The position numbers and the translations under genes were made by a program. 64,000 nt of DNA from CAWGMT01 sp963823675 (GTDB taxonomy: Bacteria; Planctomycetota; Planctomycetia; Isosphaerales; Isosphaeraceae), in the NCBI GenBank assembly GCA_963823675.1, contig CAWGMT010000013.1:310001-374000 (forward strand), written 5' to 3'. Under the pieces are notes generated by a model. It worked only from the letters and a program-made list of their open reading frames with translations. It had not been told where the DNA came from and made no database searches. Of the stretch, positions 39,317-49,609 are shown piece by piece; the stretch's first letter is position 1, and every line of letters begins with the position of its first letter.

Positions 39317-42300
39317 TCAGTCTGAATAGCTACATCGATTGACGGCGGCTCGCGCTCGCACGGCTCTGGCCTCGACACCACGGAAACCTACGGGCCTGTC
39401 GGTCACGAAGGTTGTCACCAGCGACGCCTGCGCAGGCGGCCGCGTACCGGGGGCGATCCGGATCAACAGTGTGCTGGCGCCCTGGGGCAGATCGACCCGG
39501 GCAAAGCGCGGCTCGCGGTCGCCCTCAAGGCGGCTCGAAAGCGACACGGGTTTGCCCCCCAGCCACGCGGTCACATCGGCGGCTGTATCCAGCACGAGGC
39601 GGGCGGGCTGGCTGGCCGGCGAATCCACCACGACGACTGCGTAGGCGGCATTCTTCAGGTCGGCCCCGATCTGCGCCGACAGGTCGACCAGTCCCTCGGC
39701 GTTGGCCGTAGCCCTTCGCCAGGCGACTTGATGGCCGCGACCGTCGGCCAGAGGCGCGCGAAGATCGACCTTGCCGCCCGCGTCGATCGTGGGCTTGGCG
39801 GCAGGCTCGAACACGGGACCGATCGCCGTGTACTGGCCGACGATGCTCACCGGCTGACGCAGCGCGCCGAGGTAGGCAAGCAGGTCGACCAGCTCGTGGT
39901 CGGTCATCGTCTGCGCCAGGCCCTCGGGCATGAGCGACACGTCGCTGGTCGCCGCTCCTCGATCGAGCCGGGGTCAATGACGACCCGCTCGCCTTCGGCC
40001 GTCTTGAGCACCAGCCGCTCGGGCGTCTCCTCGACCGCCAGGCCGGTGACCACGCGGCCGTCGCAAGCGCTGCCACGACGGAGCGATAGACCAGGCCGAT
40101 CGCCGCGCTCGGGCTCAAGATCGAGTGGATCAATTCGTCCTTGCCGTACTTGACGCCGATCGTCGACAGGTCGGGACCGATCCACTGACCGCGCCCTCCG
40201 ACGCGATGGCAGCTCGCGCACGCGTTGGTCGGGTGCGGAAGAAGACCTCCCTGCCTCGATCGGCATTGCCCTCGCGCCGGAGCAATTCGCCGATCGACGG
40301 CAAGGGACGGCCCGCGGATGTCTTGGGCAGCGGCAGAACCGTGGCCGCCTCGTCGCGGAATCTGGGGTCGCGGAGCGTGTAGAGCAAGGTGGCTGCCTCT
40401 GTCTTGAGGTCCTCGGGCAGCTTCTGCTCGCGCAGGCCAGCTCGATCACGCGCGTCCCGCCATCCTGCTGTTCCGCCAGGCTTTTCAGCGCCTCGCGGCG
40501 CAGTCCCAGCGGATACTCATTCGCCGTCGATAGCTCGGTCAACCGATCGCTCGAGTCCGGCGATCGAGCGATGGCCCGCACCGCCGCCTCGGCCACCGAC
40601 GTCGAGCTCGGCTTGCCCCGTACCGATGCAATCAACTGATCGAGCAGGCGATCGGGCGTGTTGGAAAATGCTCCGAGCGCCTCCACGGCCGCGACCCGGG
40701 CTTCTTCTGAAACGTCGGGGCGCACGGCGAGGGCCTCGAGCATCGTGCGATAGTGCGCGTCTCCGGTCGCGGCCGCCATCGCGACACTCTGCACCCTGGT
40801 TTCGGCGTCCTCGAACGACTATCGATGAGCTGCCTGACGATCGGGTCATAGCGTGCGGAACGCCATTCCGCCGCCAGCCGCCGGGCCAGGGTGAACACCA
40901 CTCGCGCTTGTGAACCGGGTCGTGAGTCTGTAACGCCACTTCGGCCACAAGCGCGGCCGTGTCGGCGGCTCTTCATCTGCTCGAGGATGTCGTCGGCGGC
41001 CTGCTGCAATTCGGGGGCTCGCAAGTGCGGCGCGACCCGCTTCAAGAGCGGAAGCACTTCGCGCCGGTGGATCCGCCAGGCCAGGCCGAGGTACTTGCTC
41101 AGAGCGGTCGCCGGCAGGTCGGGAGTGCCGGTCGCGATGTAGGCCTCGTTGCGATCGACCGGGAAATACGGCGGCAGCGCGACCTTGCCGTCCTGCCCGG
41201 CTGCGCTCGAGGTCGAGGTCACCGATAGAGCGAGCCGTCGAAGAGCTTGGCCGAGGAAGCTGCTCTCGCGCTTGTCGAGCGCCAGCCCGAGCGCTTCGAG
41301 GTACCAGCGGTCCTGGCCGTCCCACGACGCGGCCAGCTTCCGGAGGGCATCGCCGACCTTGTCGGTCGGCAGGTTGCGCAAGGCCAGGATCAGCTCGCGG
41401 CGCACGCCGGCGTCGGGGTCGTCGGCCAGCGCGAGCAAGACATCGAGATGCTCGAGCGCGGCCGGCGGCTGCTTGGCCTCGGGCTTCTGGTATTCGACGT
41501 GGCCGTTCTCGCGGCAGTCGCGGCCGAGCATGCGGACGGCCTGCTCGCGGATGCGCGGGTCTCCGCTTGGTTGACCGCGTGGAGTCAGCGCGGCCATCGC
41601 GACCGCATCTCCCTCGATCGCGTGCCAGACCCAGAGAGCCCGAGCCCGGTAGATCGGATCGGGATCCTGGACGGCGACGTCGCCGAGCGTCGACCGCCAC
41701 GTTCGGCTGCTTTGCCCCGCGCGATCAAGCCCCGCCGGGCCGCATCCTGGGTGGCGATGTTCGGCGACTTGAGCGCGGCGATCAGCCCGTCGGGCGTCGC
41801 GAAGTCGACCTTGACCTTCTGGCTCTTGTGCCCCTTGGGCGCGACGCGATAGATCCGCCCGGTCGTCTGGTCGCTGAAGGCATGGCCGCCGACGCCCGCG
41901 TCGTACCAGTCGGCCACGAACACCGAGCCATCGGGGCCGCGCAGGCATCGACCGGCCGGAACCACGGGTCGTCGCCGGACAGGAAGACCTTGTACTCGGT
42001 GCGGAACGCGGCCCCCTTGCGGGTCGAGCGGGAAGAAGTTGACCTGGCGCGTGCCGGCGTCGACCTCGAGGACGGCCCCGCGATATTCCGGCGGGCAAGA
42101 GCTCACCCTCATAGACCATGATGCCGCACGGGCTGCCGTTGCCGGTGCCGACGAGCTTGGGCACGTTGCCCGGCACCTCCTCGCCCCAGTGCCGCGGGCT
42201 GCCCGGCGTGCGATAGCCGTAATGGCCGCCGTCCATCGCCCAGATCACCCGGCAGCCGCGGTTGCCGTCGTCGTCGTTGTCGCTGGTGAAGATGTTGCCG

Positions 42301-43065
42301 AACGCGTTCAGGCTGGTCTCGTAGTTGTTGCGCTGGCGGTCGCAGATGATCTCGAACTGCGTGCCGTCGCGGTTGACCCGCAGGGTGTTGGCCAGTTGAT
42401 CGGTCGAGACGTGCCGGCCGCTCTTGTCGACCACGTCGAAGTTCTGCGGCCGCTCGGAGTGATCTTGCTGGACCGAGCAGCAGCCGTCGCCGTGGGTGAA
42501 GTAGAGCTTGCCGTCGAGCCCCAGCACCATGCCGTGCACGCCGTGGTCGGAGTCGATCCCGCCGAACCCGGTCAAGAGGGGATAGCGCTTGTCGGCCTTG
42601 TCGTCGCCGTCGGTGTCCTCGAGCACGAGCAGGTCGGGGCTGTTGCCGACGAAGACGCGGCAGCCCTGGTACTTGCCGTCCTTGTCGTAGTGCTCCTCGA
42701 CGGCGATGCCCATCGGCACGGGGAAGATCCGGTCGGCGAAGACGGTCGACCTTGTCGGCCTTGCCGTCGCCGTCGGTGTCTTCGAGGATCTTGATCTTGT
42801 CGGCCTCCTCGATGCGCTGAAACCGCCGGTTGCCGCCGCGGGTCAGCCGGTAGTTCAGCCCCTCGGCGACCCAGACCCGGCCCCGCGAGTCGACGTCGAT
42901 GTTGGTCGGGTTGACGAGCAGCGGCTCGGCCGCCCAGAGCGTCGCCTCCAGCCCGGCGGCCGGCTTGATGCAGACGGGCCGACTTCTCGGGGCTGACCTG
43001 GCCGAAGCCGGCCGCGTGCCAGCCGCCAGCCAGACCCAGCAGGAGCAGAGCCCGCCATGCGTCAA
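39317..43065 (-). CDS. second PVC-type dehydrogenase/HEAT/haem c protein, broken by at least six frameshifts
   Basis: One ancestral gene of about 1230 codons spread over all three minus frames. Order: signal segment (WRALLLLGLAGGWHAAG) and LVNPTNIDVDSRGRVWVAEG at 42850-43060; propeller FVGNSPDLLVLEDTDGDDKA, YETSLNAFGNIFTSDNDDDG at 42100-42719; FVADWYDAGVGGHAFSDQTT around 41900; HEAT repeats (RRELILALRNLPTDKVGDAL) at 40650-41600; further repeats at 40400-40794; haem motif ACASCHRVGGRGQWIGPDLS near 40200; LMPEGLAQTMTDHELVDLLA and a beta-rich C-terminal domain at 39317-39940. Each frame change needs a one-base loss. The degree of conservation in the 'wrong' frames argues for poor consensus rather than long decay. 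Same architecture as the gene at 7709, with a longer C-terminus. Confidence 0.75.
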
Positions 43066-43104
43066 TTCTCAGGCGCCGCGCAGAATAAGTTTGGCGACTT
43101 TATC

Positions 43105-43167
43105 ATTGTGGTGCAGGCGTCCCGCCTGCATTCCCCGTGCCGGCAGGCGGGACGCCTGCACCACAAT
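43105..43167. repeat. perfect 25-bp inverted repeat with 13-base loop
   Basis: Left arm ATTGTGGTGCAGGCGTCCCG plus CCTGC; right arm its exact complement. Weaker pairing continues outward (CGCAGAATAAGTTTGGC versus GGCAGAGTTATTTCTGCG), giving a total of about 110 bases. It lies 40 bases upstream of the broken PVC gene. Confidence 0.92.
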
Positions 43168-43405
43168 TGGCAGAGTTATTTCTGCGCGGTCCCTCAGGTG
43201 CGATCGTCTGCGATGCGTCATGGTGTCAGGCTCCAGAGACGCCAGGTCGCGAACTCAAGTCAGTCGGGTCAGTGCCAGAGTAGCTCGCCGCCGTAGCACG
43301 ACGACTCGAGTCGTGTCGGCTCGGCGACACCGGCCCGGGAGAACTCATTGTGGCTTGCCGATGCGGACGCGTCCATAGTCTCCGTTATTGCGCAAAGCTC
43401 AGTAC

Positions 43406-43480
43406 GGCGCTGCGCAACAATGAAGTGGCTCCTTTCGCGGAGCGAAAGACGACTCTTCCGGTAACTCGATTCTGCCCAGA
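43406..43480 (-). repeat. dispersed CTTTCGCTCCGCGAAAG element, copy B
   Basis: Core hairpin CTTTCGCGGAGCGAAAG at 43432-43448, followed by ACGACTCTTCCGG. Shares GGCGCTGCGCAACAAT with the end of copy A. Confidence 0.8.
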
Positions 43481-43672
43481 TACTAAGCAGCCAAATTGAC
43501 GGCCGGCTGACGTTCGATTCAATCCATGTCCAGGAATGAGCATTTGTCGTATTCGCGGTTGCCGGATCGGCCGACGCGAGTTTCAACCGCTCGCTGCTGC
43601 CCTGGTTCTCGTCGCCGGCTTTACCGGCGGTCCTGGTCCTCGTCGCCATCGCGCCACCGCTTCATCGGAGTT

Positions 43673-44026
43673 TCAGTTCCGCTTCCGGCAGCCGAGGCCG
43701 GGTGGTTTTCCGCCACGGGCTTTCAATGCTTCGTGACGGGAGAGGATGGCTGGGCGGTGCGTGAGCGCACGGCGAGCCTCGAACGGCGCGATCTCCTCCT
43801 TCATTTGGTTGATCAAACGCCTGAGCGATTGTAGGGTCAGTTCCTGGATCTGCACATCGTCTTGCGGATTCTGGCTAACTGCGTCGTATCGCGCTTCGAG
43901 TGACCGCAGTTTAGCTCGGGTCACTTCGACCTCGCGTTCGTTTCTGGACGGACGTAGCCGAGACGCTGGCAGGGAGCCAGCGGGGAACCGCTTCGACGGA
44001 GGAGCCGAGAGCGAAGTAAGGTGCAT
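43673..44026 (-). CDS. small coiled-coil-like protein, uncertain start
   Basis: The conserved-looking part is REVEVTRAKLRSLEARYDAV, QIQELTLQSLRRLINQMKEE, IAPFEARRAL: two amphipathic helices typical of a small planctomycete helical protein. Codons upstream of about 43940 are Arg/Pro/Ser-rich and may be noise; ATG 44026 or 44197 are both possible. No motif for catalysis. It lies downstream of the DUF4058 gene on the same strand. Confidence 0.45.
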   Translation of the reverse strand: MHLTSLSAPPSKRFPAGSLPASRLRPSRNEREVEVTRAKLRSLEARYDAVSQNPQDDVQIQELTLQSLRRLINQMKEEIAPFEARRALTHRPAILSRHEALKARGGKPPGLGCRKRN

Positions 44027-44200
44027 CTTGCCGGGGACACAACGGACATTCAGTGCGCGGAAGTCCGCCCTGCCCTCTCGGTGAGACGACACTGCAATGG
44101 TTCGCAAGATCGCTCCGCGTCTCGGCGTCTCCGCGTGAGACCGTTTTTTGGCTGCCAGATCTTGATCGGCCGGCGACCGGTCACTTGGAGAGTCCACCCG

Positions 44201-44968
44201 TCACCGATTGACGATTGCGTCCGCCCATGGCTTGTCCTCGGCACGCAGAACGGTAGGCGGCACTCGATAATTGATCCGGCGGCGAAAGCGCCCCCGTTCG
44301 TAGGCCGTGGAGAAAACACGACCGAGATCGATCACAATGTCCGGGTCCGGGTCACGCAGGGGAACCGGGAGACTCGGCAAAGGCTCCCTGAGAGTCCAGA
44401 AAAAAACCTGGCAGTCCGGGCGGTGCTCTCCCCGGGCAACAAAGTAGTAATAGTCGGCAGGCGGTAACGGTCGTTGCATGGGCAAGCGATGGCCGCCTAG
44501 CAGCAGATCGAGCTCCGCCACGTGTACGATTTGATGGAGCAATGCCATCCGTTTGGCGAGGTACTCGGTCCGACCGGGATACCCCTTGTTGGCCGGCGAC
44601 AACAACTCCAGCACAGCGACGAGCGATCGATCAGGATGATAAAGAATCTCGATGTAGGATTCGCGCGGGCCCTCCAGAAACATCAAGGGGATGGTCACAG
44701 GTTCCAACGTCGTCCGTCCGGCGGCCGAACGCGCAGCGCCCGAGAGAACCGGCTCGCCCTGCGTGACCGCCACATCGGGGTATCCTAGCCTGCGGGCCTC
44801 CAGATCGTGGTCGATCAGGTAAACCCGCTCGCCAAGACTGGCCTCATAATGCGGGGGCAAGGCATCCGCCACGGCCTCGCGCTAGCAGTTAACGAACCGC
44901 GAGTGGAAGTCCAGCCAGTAGGCGGGGTGTTCCAGGTAAGGGTCCATCCCAGGAAATGGTGACGTCAC
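44201..44968 (-). CDS. DUF4058 family protein (TAG in place of a conserved Trp)
   Basis: The GTG at 44968 follows AAAGGAATT and begins VTSPFPGMDPYLEHPAYWLD, the hallmark N-terminus of DUF4058. Codon 29 is TAG (44884-44882) in FVNC*REAVADALPPHYEAS, where the family has Trp (TGG). The rest is intact: VYLIDHDLEARRLGYPDVAV, SYIEILYHPDRSLVAVLELL, SPANKGYPGRTEYLAKRMAL, DYYYFVARGEHRPDCQVFFW. A single G-to-A change explains the stop. A downstream start near 44872 would omit the first 32 residues. DUF4058 has a PD-(D/E)XK-like fold reminiscent of Uma2, function unknown. Confidence 0.8.
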
Positions 44969-45438
44969 ATTCAATTCCTTTCGTTTTCTGGCCCTTTCTC
45001 TCTAGCGTACCGCCTCGGTGGCGAAGCGAAACAGGATTTCCACCAAAAATCTTCGTCCGTGTGAGCCCTAGCGCGCTCGGATTACGCATGGTTAGGTGGA
45101 AGTCCGATTCTGAGAACAAAAGCGGGCCGATGCGTTTCGCCGCCGCGACCCGCTGCGCGGGTACCCGAACTGCACCGGCCCGCCATCGCCCCGGCGCTCG
45201 GTCCGCGCCGGACGAGATGTCTCCCCATCGTATCGCGGAGCATCACGGGGGCAACAAAAGGGGACGGGTTAAACGTCTCCGACACAGGGTTCCGAACCGA
45301 TCTCTCGTCTGGCACCTCGGCTCCCATCGGCTGGTCGCAATCGCCGCAGATCGGGAGGGGCGAGAGGGGTCGGCAACCGTTTGGGGGGTTCTTTCGAGCA
45401 CGCCCGAGCGGGGCCGTGGTGGCTCACGACACGGCGGC
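44969..45438. other. intergenic region
   Basis: 470 bases between the DUF4058 start and the zinc-ribbon gene stop. Shadow frames only; nothing recognised. Confidence 0.4.
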
Positions 45439-46050
45439 TCACGGAACGGCGACGTGGCCCATGTAGAGGTTTAGGCCCGTGTACACCGCATAGGCCGCCC
45501 CCACGCAGCCGATCAATAGGACGAATCGCCCCCAGCCCGGGCGGCGCCGTTCGATGAACTCGCTCACGACGGTCACCGCGCCGAGGAGTCCGAACTTGAA
45601 CATTACCAGCCCCAAGATATTCCAGCGCGCGAAGAACCAATTGGCCACCGGGTTCCCCTCGAAGAACCGGGGACTCGCCCGCAGCAGGGTGACCGTCATC
45701 AGCAGGTCGGCGGCGCTCAAAACGATCAAGAGTACCGCGAGTCCCTGGATCTGGCTCTCCTCGATTGCCCCGCCGCGCCATGCCTTGAAGAACACACCTT
45801 TTCGTCGAGCGCGCGGCGATTCGGCGACGGGTTTCGGCGGAGGCGGAGGGGTTGGCAAGGGAGGGCCCGCCAGTCGATAGACGCTTGGCTCCGACCGGGG
45901 TGCACCCGCTTCGACGATTCTGCCGACATGGCCGCAGTTGCGGCACCGGGCGCGCCGCCCCGCAAGCTGCGCCGCCACGGAATGGCTTGCGCGGCAGCGT
46001 GGGCAACGGTAGACGATGGTCGCGTCGCCGGCACCGCGGCTCGTTGGCAT
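45439..46050 (-). CDS. zinc-ribbon membrane protein (DUF5658-like)
   Basis: 203 residues. N-terminal zinc ribbon YRCPRCRASHSVAAQLAGRR followed by RCRNCG (two CxxC pairs, MJ0042/YgiT-like type), a Pro-rich linker (PLPTPPPPPKP), then three hydrophobic helices: IQGLAVLLIVLSAADLLMTV, NILGLVMFKFGLLGAVTVVS and VLLIGCVGAAYAVYTGLNLY. The helical part matches DUF5658. ATG 46050 is chosen as the first codon before the ribbon. Function unknown. The gene runs away from the kinase gene at 46258; between them is a solo CATCACGC hairpin. Confidence 0.7.
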   Translation of the reverse strand: MPTSRGAGDATIVYRCPRCRASHSVAAQLAGRRARCRNCGHVGRIVEAGAPRSEPSVYRLAGPPLPTPPPPPKPVAESPRARRKGVFFKAWRGGAIEESQIQGLAVLLIVLSAADLLMTVTLLRASPRFFEGNPVANWFFARWNILGLVMFKFGLLGAVTVVSEFIERRRPGWGRFVLLIGCVGAAYAVYTGLNLYMGHVAVP

Positions 46051-46173
46051 CGATTCGGTCCTCCACTTTCAGGAATCGTAGCCGAAACCCTTCGTCAGAA
46101 TCCACGGGCAGCCTGCGTAAGTCCAGCGTCTCGCCTCGCCGCACCCGCCCCGCCCTTCCTGGTCGGAGAAGGA

Positions 46174-46192
46174 CATCACGCGGAGCGTGATG
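46174..46192. repeat. solo copy of the CATCACGC hairpin
   Basis: CATCACGCGGAGCGTGATG flanked by GGA and ACTACT, identical to the complement of one unit plus flanks of the array at 10851. It lies between divergent genes, 66 bases before the kinase ATG. Confidence 0.88.
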
Positions 46193-46257
46193 ACTACTCG
46201 CCGGTTGAATTCCCCACGTCAGCCTGCTCGAATAGAGATTCGAGAATGGAGGCTGAC

Positions 46258-48470
46258 ATGTCCGTGTCCGACAAAACGACTCTCCCGCTTCCTACGGGCC
46301 CGGGCGGCCCGGGCGACGCACGGGGCCAGGAATCGGAGGGGACAACGGTCCGCGATCCCAACAGCGACCGCGAAACGCCGCTCGAATCGACCGAGCCCAG
46401 CGTCCAGCGCGGCGCGGGGTCCAGGCGGCGCTTGGCCATGTTCGACTCGATTCCGCCCAGCGGCCGGGCTCGATCGGTCGCGTCGGCCACTACGAAGTCT
46501 TCGACGTCATCGGCCATGGTGCGATGGGCGTCGTGGTGCGCGCCTTCGACACCCAGCTCAGCCGGACCGTCGCGATCAAGCTGATGTCGCCTTCGCTCAT
46601 GCTCAGCCCGCCAGCCCGCGAGCGGTTCTTTCGCGAGGCGCGGGCGGCGGCCGGCATCAATCACCCGAACGTCATCACGATTCACGCGGTCTCGGAGCAC
46701 ACCGGCGTTCCGTTTCTCGTGATGGAGTTCGTCGCCGGCCGGACCTTGATGGAGCGCATCCGCTCGCATGGTCCGCTCAAGCCCGTGGACATTCTACGGA
46801 TCAGCGTGCAGATCGCCGGCGGCCTCGCGGCGGCCCACCAGCAAGGGGTCATTCATCGCGACATCAAACCGGCGAACATCATGCTCGAGGACAGCGTCGA
46901 GCGGGTGAAGATCGCCGATTTCGGCCTGGCGCGCGTCATGCAGGAGCAGTCGGAGCTCACTTCCCAGGGGGCCCTGGTGGGAACTCCGGCGTACATGTCG
47001 CCCGAGCAGGTCAACGGCGAGCCGCTCGACCCGCGCAGCGATCTTTTCAGCCTGGGCTGCGTGATGTATGCGATGACGGCGGGGTTCTCGCCCTTCCGCG
47101 GTGAGAACGTCCTGGGCACAGCCCGCCGCGTGACCAGCCAGATGCACGTGTCGCTCAGCGAAATCTCCCAGGACGTCGCCGTCGACTTCGTCCAGATCGT
47201 CGACCGCCTGCTGGAGAAAGACCCGAAGGACCGGTACCAGTCGGCCAGCGAGCTGGCCGAGGACCTCACTCGCCTGCTCGCGGAATGGAATCGCGCTGCG
47301 GGACCGGCGCCCGATCTGCCCGCGCTGCCTGCGCCCGGCGCATCCCGCCGCATCGTTCTCGGCGTGCTCTCCCTGGTCGTTGCCGGAGCGACCCTGGCCC
47401 TGATCTGGCATCGGCATACGTCGAAGCAGGACAATTTGTCAGGCCAGGGCGTGGCGACATTCCATCCGGCCACGAGCGGGGTCATTCGCGTCGCCCAGCG
47501 TGGAGGAGCCGATTTCACCAGCCTGGCGGAGGCGGTCCGCCGCGCTGCCCCGGGCAGCACGATCCGCGTCGAGGACGCGGCGATCTACGACGAGCCCATT
47601 TCCCTGATCGGCTCGTCGGAGCTGGCGAATCTCCGGCTCGAAGCAATAGCCGGCGCAACGCTCAAAGCCGCGGGCGGCCGTCCGGTGCTGACCGTCGACC
47701 GGGCGGCAGGGGTCAAGATATCGGGGTTCCGCTTCGAGACTGCCTCGGGCCAGCACGCGATCGAGCTGCGCGGGTCGTGTCCCGGCACTCTGGTCGAGAA
47801 CTGCCGGATCGTTTGCCCGGCGGATTCGCCGGTCGCGGCGGTTTATCTTCATGCCGGCGCGCGGGGTACCGCCGACGATCCGATTCTCTTGCGCGGGCTC
47901 CAGATCAAGTGCGGCGGTGTCGGGGTCGTGATGGGAGGGCTTGAAGACTCCGAGCGGGTAAGCCAGGTTCAGCTCACGGACAGCCTGATCATCGGCCCGG
48001 GGCGTGATTATGGGGTCGGGATCGTGCTCCAGATCGGCGTCAGCCAGATCTCGGTCCGGCACAACATCGTCTCGACCGCTGCGGCGGGGATCAGCCTCTT
48101 GTTCGAGCTGCCCGATCATGCACTCAACGTGGTCATCGCCCAGAACTCGGTGGCCAACGTGCACTACGCGCTGGCGCTCAACGAATCGTCGCCCCATCAG
48201 GGAATTCGCATCACCGGCAACTTGATTGTCGACTCCGACACGCTCCAGGCCGGCACGGTGGGGATCGATCCCTATGCATCGTGGTTCCGGGAAAACTGGT
48301 GGGAGCGAAGCCCGAACCTCGACGAGTCGATCGCGGCGCACGTCGCCAAGCTGACCGACCCGCTGACCCTCGGCTCGCGCGACCCCGAGAGCGCCGACTA
48401 CCTCAAGCCGGCGGGCGCGGCCAGCGCGGCGCCCGGCCGTTACTCGAAATCAGGAACTGGCTGGGAATAG
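46258..48470 (+). CDS. Ser/Thr kinase with transmembrane segment and extracellular beta-helix domain (one frameshift)
   Basis: The ATG at 46258 follows GGAGG by five bases (MSVSDKTTLPLPTGP). After about 65 residues one base is missing near 46465, and the frame changes in front of the kinase: YEVFDVIGHGAMGVVVRAFD (P-loop), VAIKLMSP, VIHRDIKPANIML, KIADFGLARVM, TPAYMSPEQ. The transmembrane helix is RRIVLGVLSLVVAGATLALI. The C-terminal 330 residues form PbH1-type beta-helix turns (GSTIRVEDAAIYDEPISLIG, GVKISGFRFETASGQHAIEL, ISVRHNIVSTAAAGISLLFE). WD40 or TPR domains are the usual partners, so a beta-helix sensor is uncommon. The last codons and stop (..SGTGWE) lie inside dispersed repeat copy C. 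Confidence 0.83.
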
Positions 48471-48551
48471 CTTCCCGGAGAGTTGACTTTCGGTCCACGA
48501 AAGATCGTCCTTTCGCGGAGCGAAAGGCGACATTTATTTCCGGCCAGCGCC
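48453..48551 (+). repeat. dispersed CTTTCGCTCCGCGAAAG element, copy C
   Basis: Starts GGAACTGGCTGGGAATAGCT, includes CCGGAGAGTTGAC, a 20-base insertion relative to the others, the core hairpin CTTTCGCGGAGCGAAAG at 48510-48526, and ends GGCGACATTTATTTCCGGCC AGCGCC. It supplies the stop codon of the kinase gene. Confidence 0.85.
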
Positions 48552-48774
48552 TTGCCTGCGCGCGAATGACGGATCACCTGATCGTCGGGCTGCCCTGCCC
48601 TATCGACCGACGATCGAGTGTTGACGGAGATATCGGCATTCTCGGACTCCCGCGGCAATGGCTACGCACTCGAGTCCTCGATCCGTTCGGAAGATTGGTT
48701 ATACTATGAAGAAGTACACAGCGTATGGACCGGAGCGAGAACACATCCGCCGCTGATCGGGAGGGTAACAACCC
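48471..48774. other. intergenic region after the kinase gene
   Basis: Mostly repeat copy C. The remaining 220 bases show no gene. A GGGAGG ribosome binding site for the next gene is at its end. Confidence 0.45.
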
Positions 48775-49515
48775 ATGAGCACGACGACAACGTCGACGGC
48801 TCCAGCGATTCCGGGGTCTCACCGGAACCAGGCTTTGGCCCCGATGCTGGACAATTGCGCCGCGGCCACAGCCGAATTTCGAGGACGGCCGGTGCTCTAT
48901 CGCCTGAATGTGGACCAGTTTGACCGAATGGTCGCCACCGGCATTCTCACGGAGAACGATCGAGTAGAGCTGTTAGAGGGGGCTTTGATCGCCAAGATGA
49001 GTAAGAACCCTCCGCATCGCGTCGCCACCAGGAAGACGGTGTTGGCTTTGGAGCGAGTCATTTCACCGGAGTGGCACGCGGCCAAGGAGGAGGCCTTGCA
49101 GGTCAGCGCACTCAGCAAGCCCGAGCCGGATGCCGCAGTCGTGCGCGCCGAGATCGAATTCGACGCGACCCGCGACGCGGAAGCTGCCGACTGTGCTCTG
49201 GTCGCGGAGGTGGCCGACGCGACTCTAGATTACGACCGGACTGTTAAGCTCCGGACCTATGCCACCGCCGGCATTGCTATCTACTGGATCATCAACTTGG
49301 TCAACCGCCAGATCGAAGTATACTCCGACCCAACTGGTCCCGTCGTGACCGAGCCTGACTCGGCGGTCTATCGTCGCCGCGAGGTATTCGGACCGGATGA
49401 CACCGTCCCCGTCGTCATCGCTGGCCGCGAAGTCGGCACGATTCGCGCGGCGGATTTGTTGCCGAACGTGCCTGACCCAAAGACCCACGGTCAGGCCCCG
49501 TCGAGCAATCCGTGA
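48775..49515 (+). CDS. Uma2 family protein (DUF820, PD-(D/E)XK nuclease fold)
   Basis: 246 residues. The core DQFDRMVATGILTENDRVEL then LEGALIAKMSKNPPHR is the Uma2 N-terminal signature. The nuclease-type residues are Glu/Asp in SKPEPDAAVVRAE and the E-x-D/A pair in ALVAEVADATLDYDRTVKLR (Glu..Lys). YATAGIAIYWIINLVNRQIE VYSDP closes the fold. ATG 48775 follows GGGAGG with twelve bases of spacing. Families of Uma2 are abundant in planctomycetes and cyanobacteria; their cellular role is unknown. Intact frame. Confidence 0.85.
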   Translation: MSTTTTSTAPAIPGSHRNQALAPMLDNCAAATAEFRGRPVLYRLNVDQFDRMVATGILTENDRVELLEGALIAKMSKNPPHRVATRKTVLALERVISPEWHAAKEEALQVSALSKPEPDAAVVRAEIEFDATRDAEAADCALVAEVADATLDYDRTVKLRTYATAGIAIYWIINLVNRQIEVYSDPTGPVVTEPDSAVYRRREVFGPDDTVPVVIAGREVGTIRAADLLPNVPDPKTHGQAPSSNP

Positions 49516-49609
49516 TCGGCTTGAAGGATTGATTTTCTAACTGCTGAAACCATCACATTGGAATCCGCAATGGAATTGCGTGGCTCGAGCAGCAGGCGGA
49601 AACGGAGTA

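Larger units (their letters stand above)
43066..43672. other. gene-poor region rich in inverted repeats
   Basis: Contains the long palindrome at 43105-43167 and repeat copy B at 43406-43480. No gene with support. Confidence 0.5.

Noticed and set aside
39728..42794. Several 180-250 residue plus-strand ORFs in the broken PVC region
   Set aside because: Antisense shadows of HEAT and propeller repeats.
45269..46144. 291-residue minus-strand ORF
   Set aside because: Overlaps the zinc-ribbon gene in another frame; low-complexity Arg-rich.
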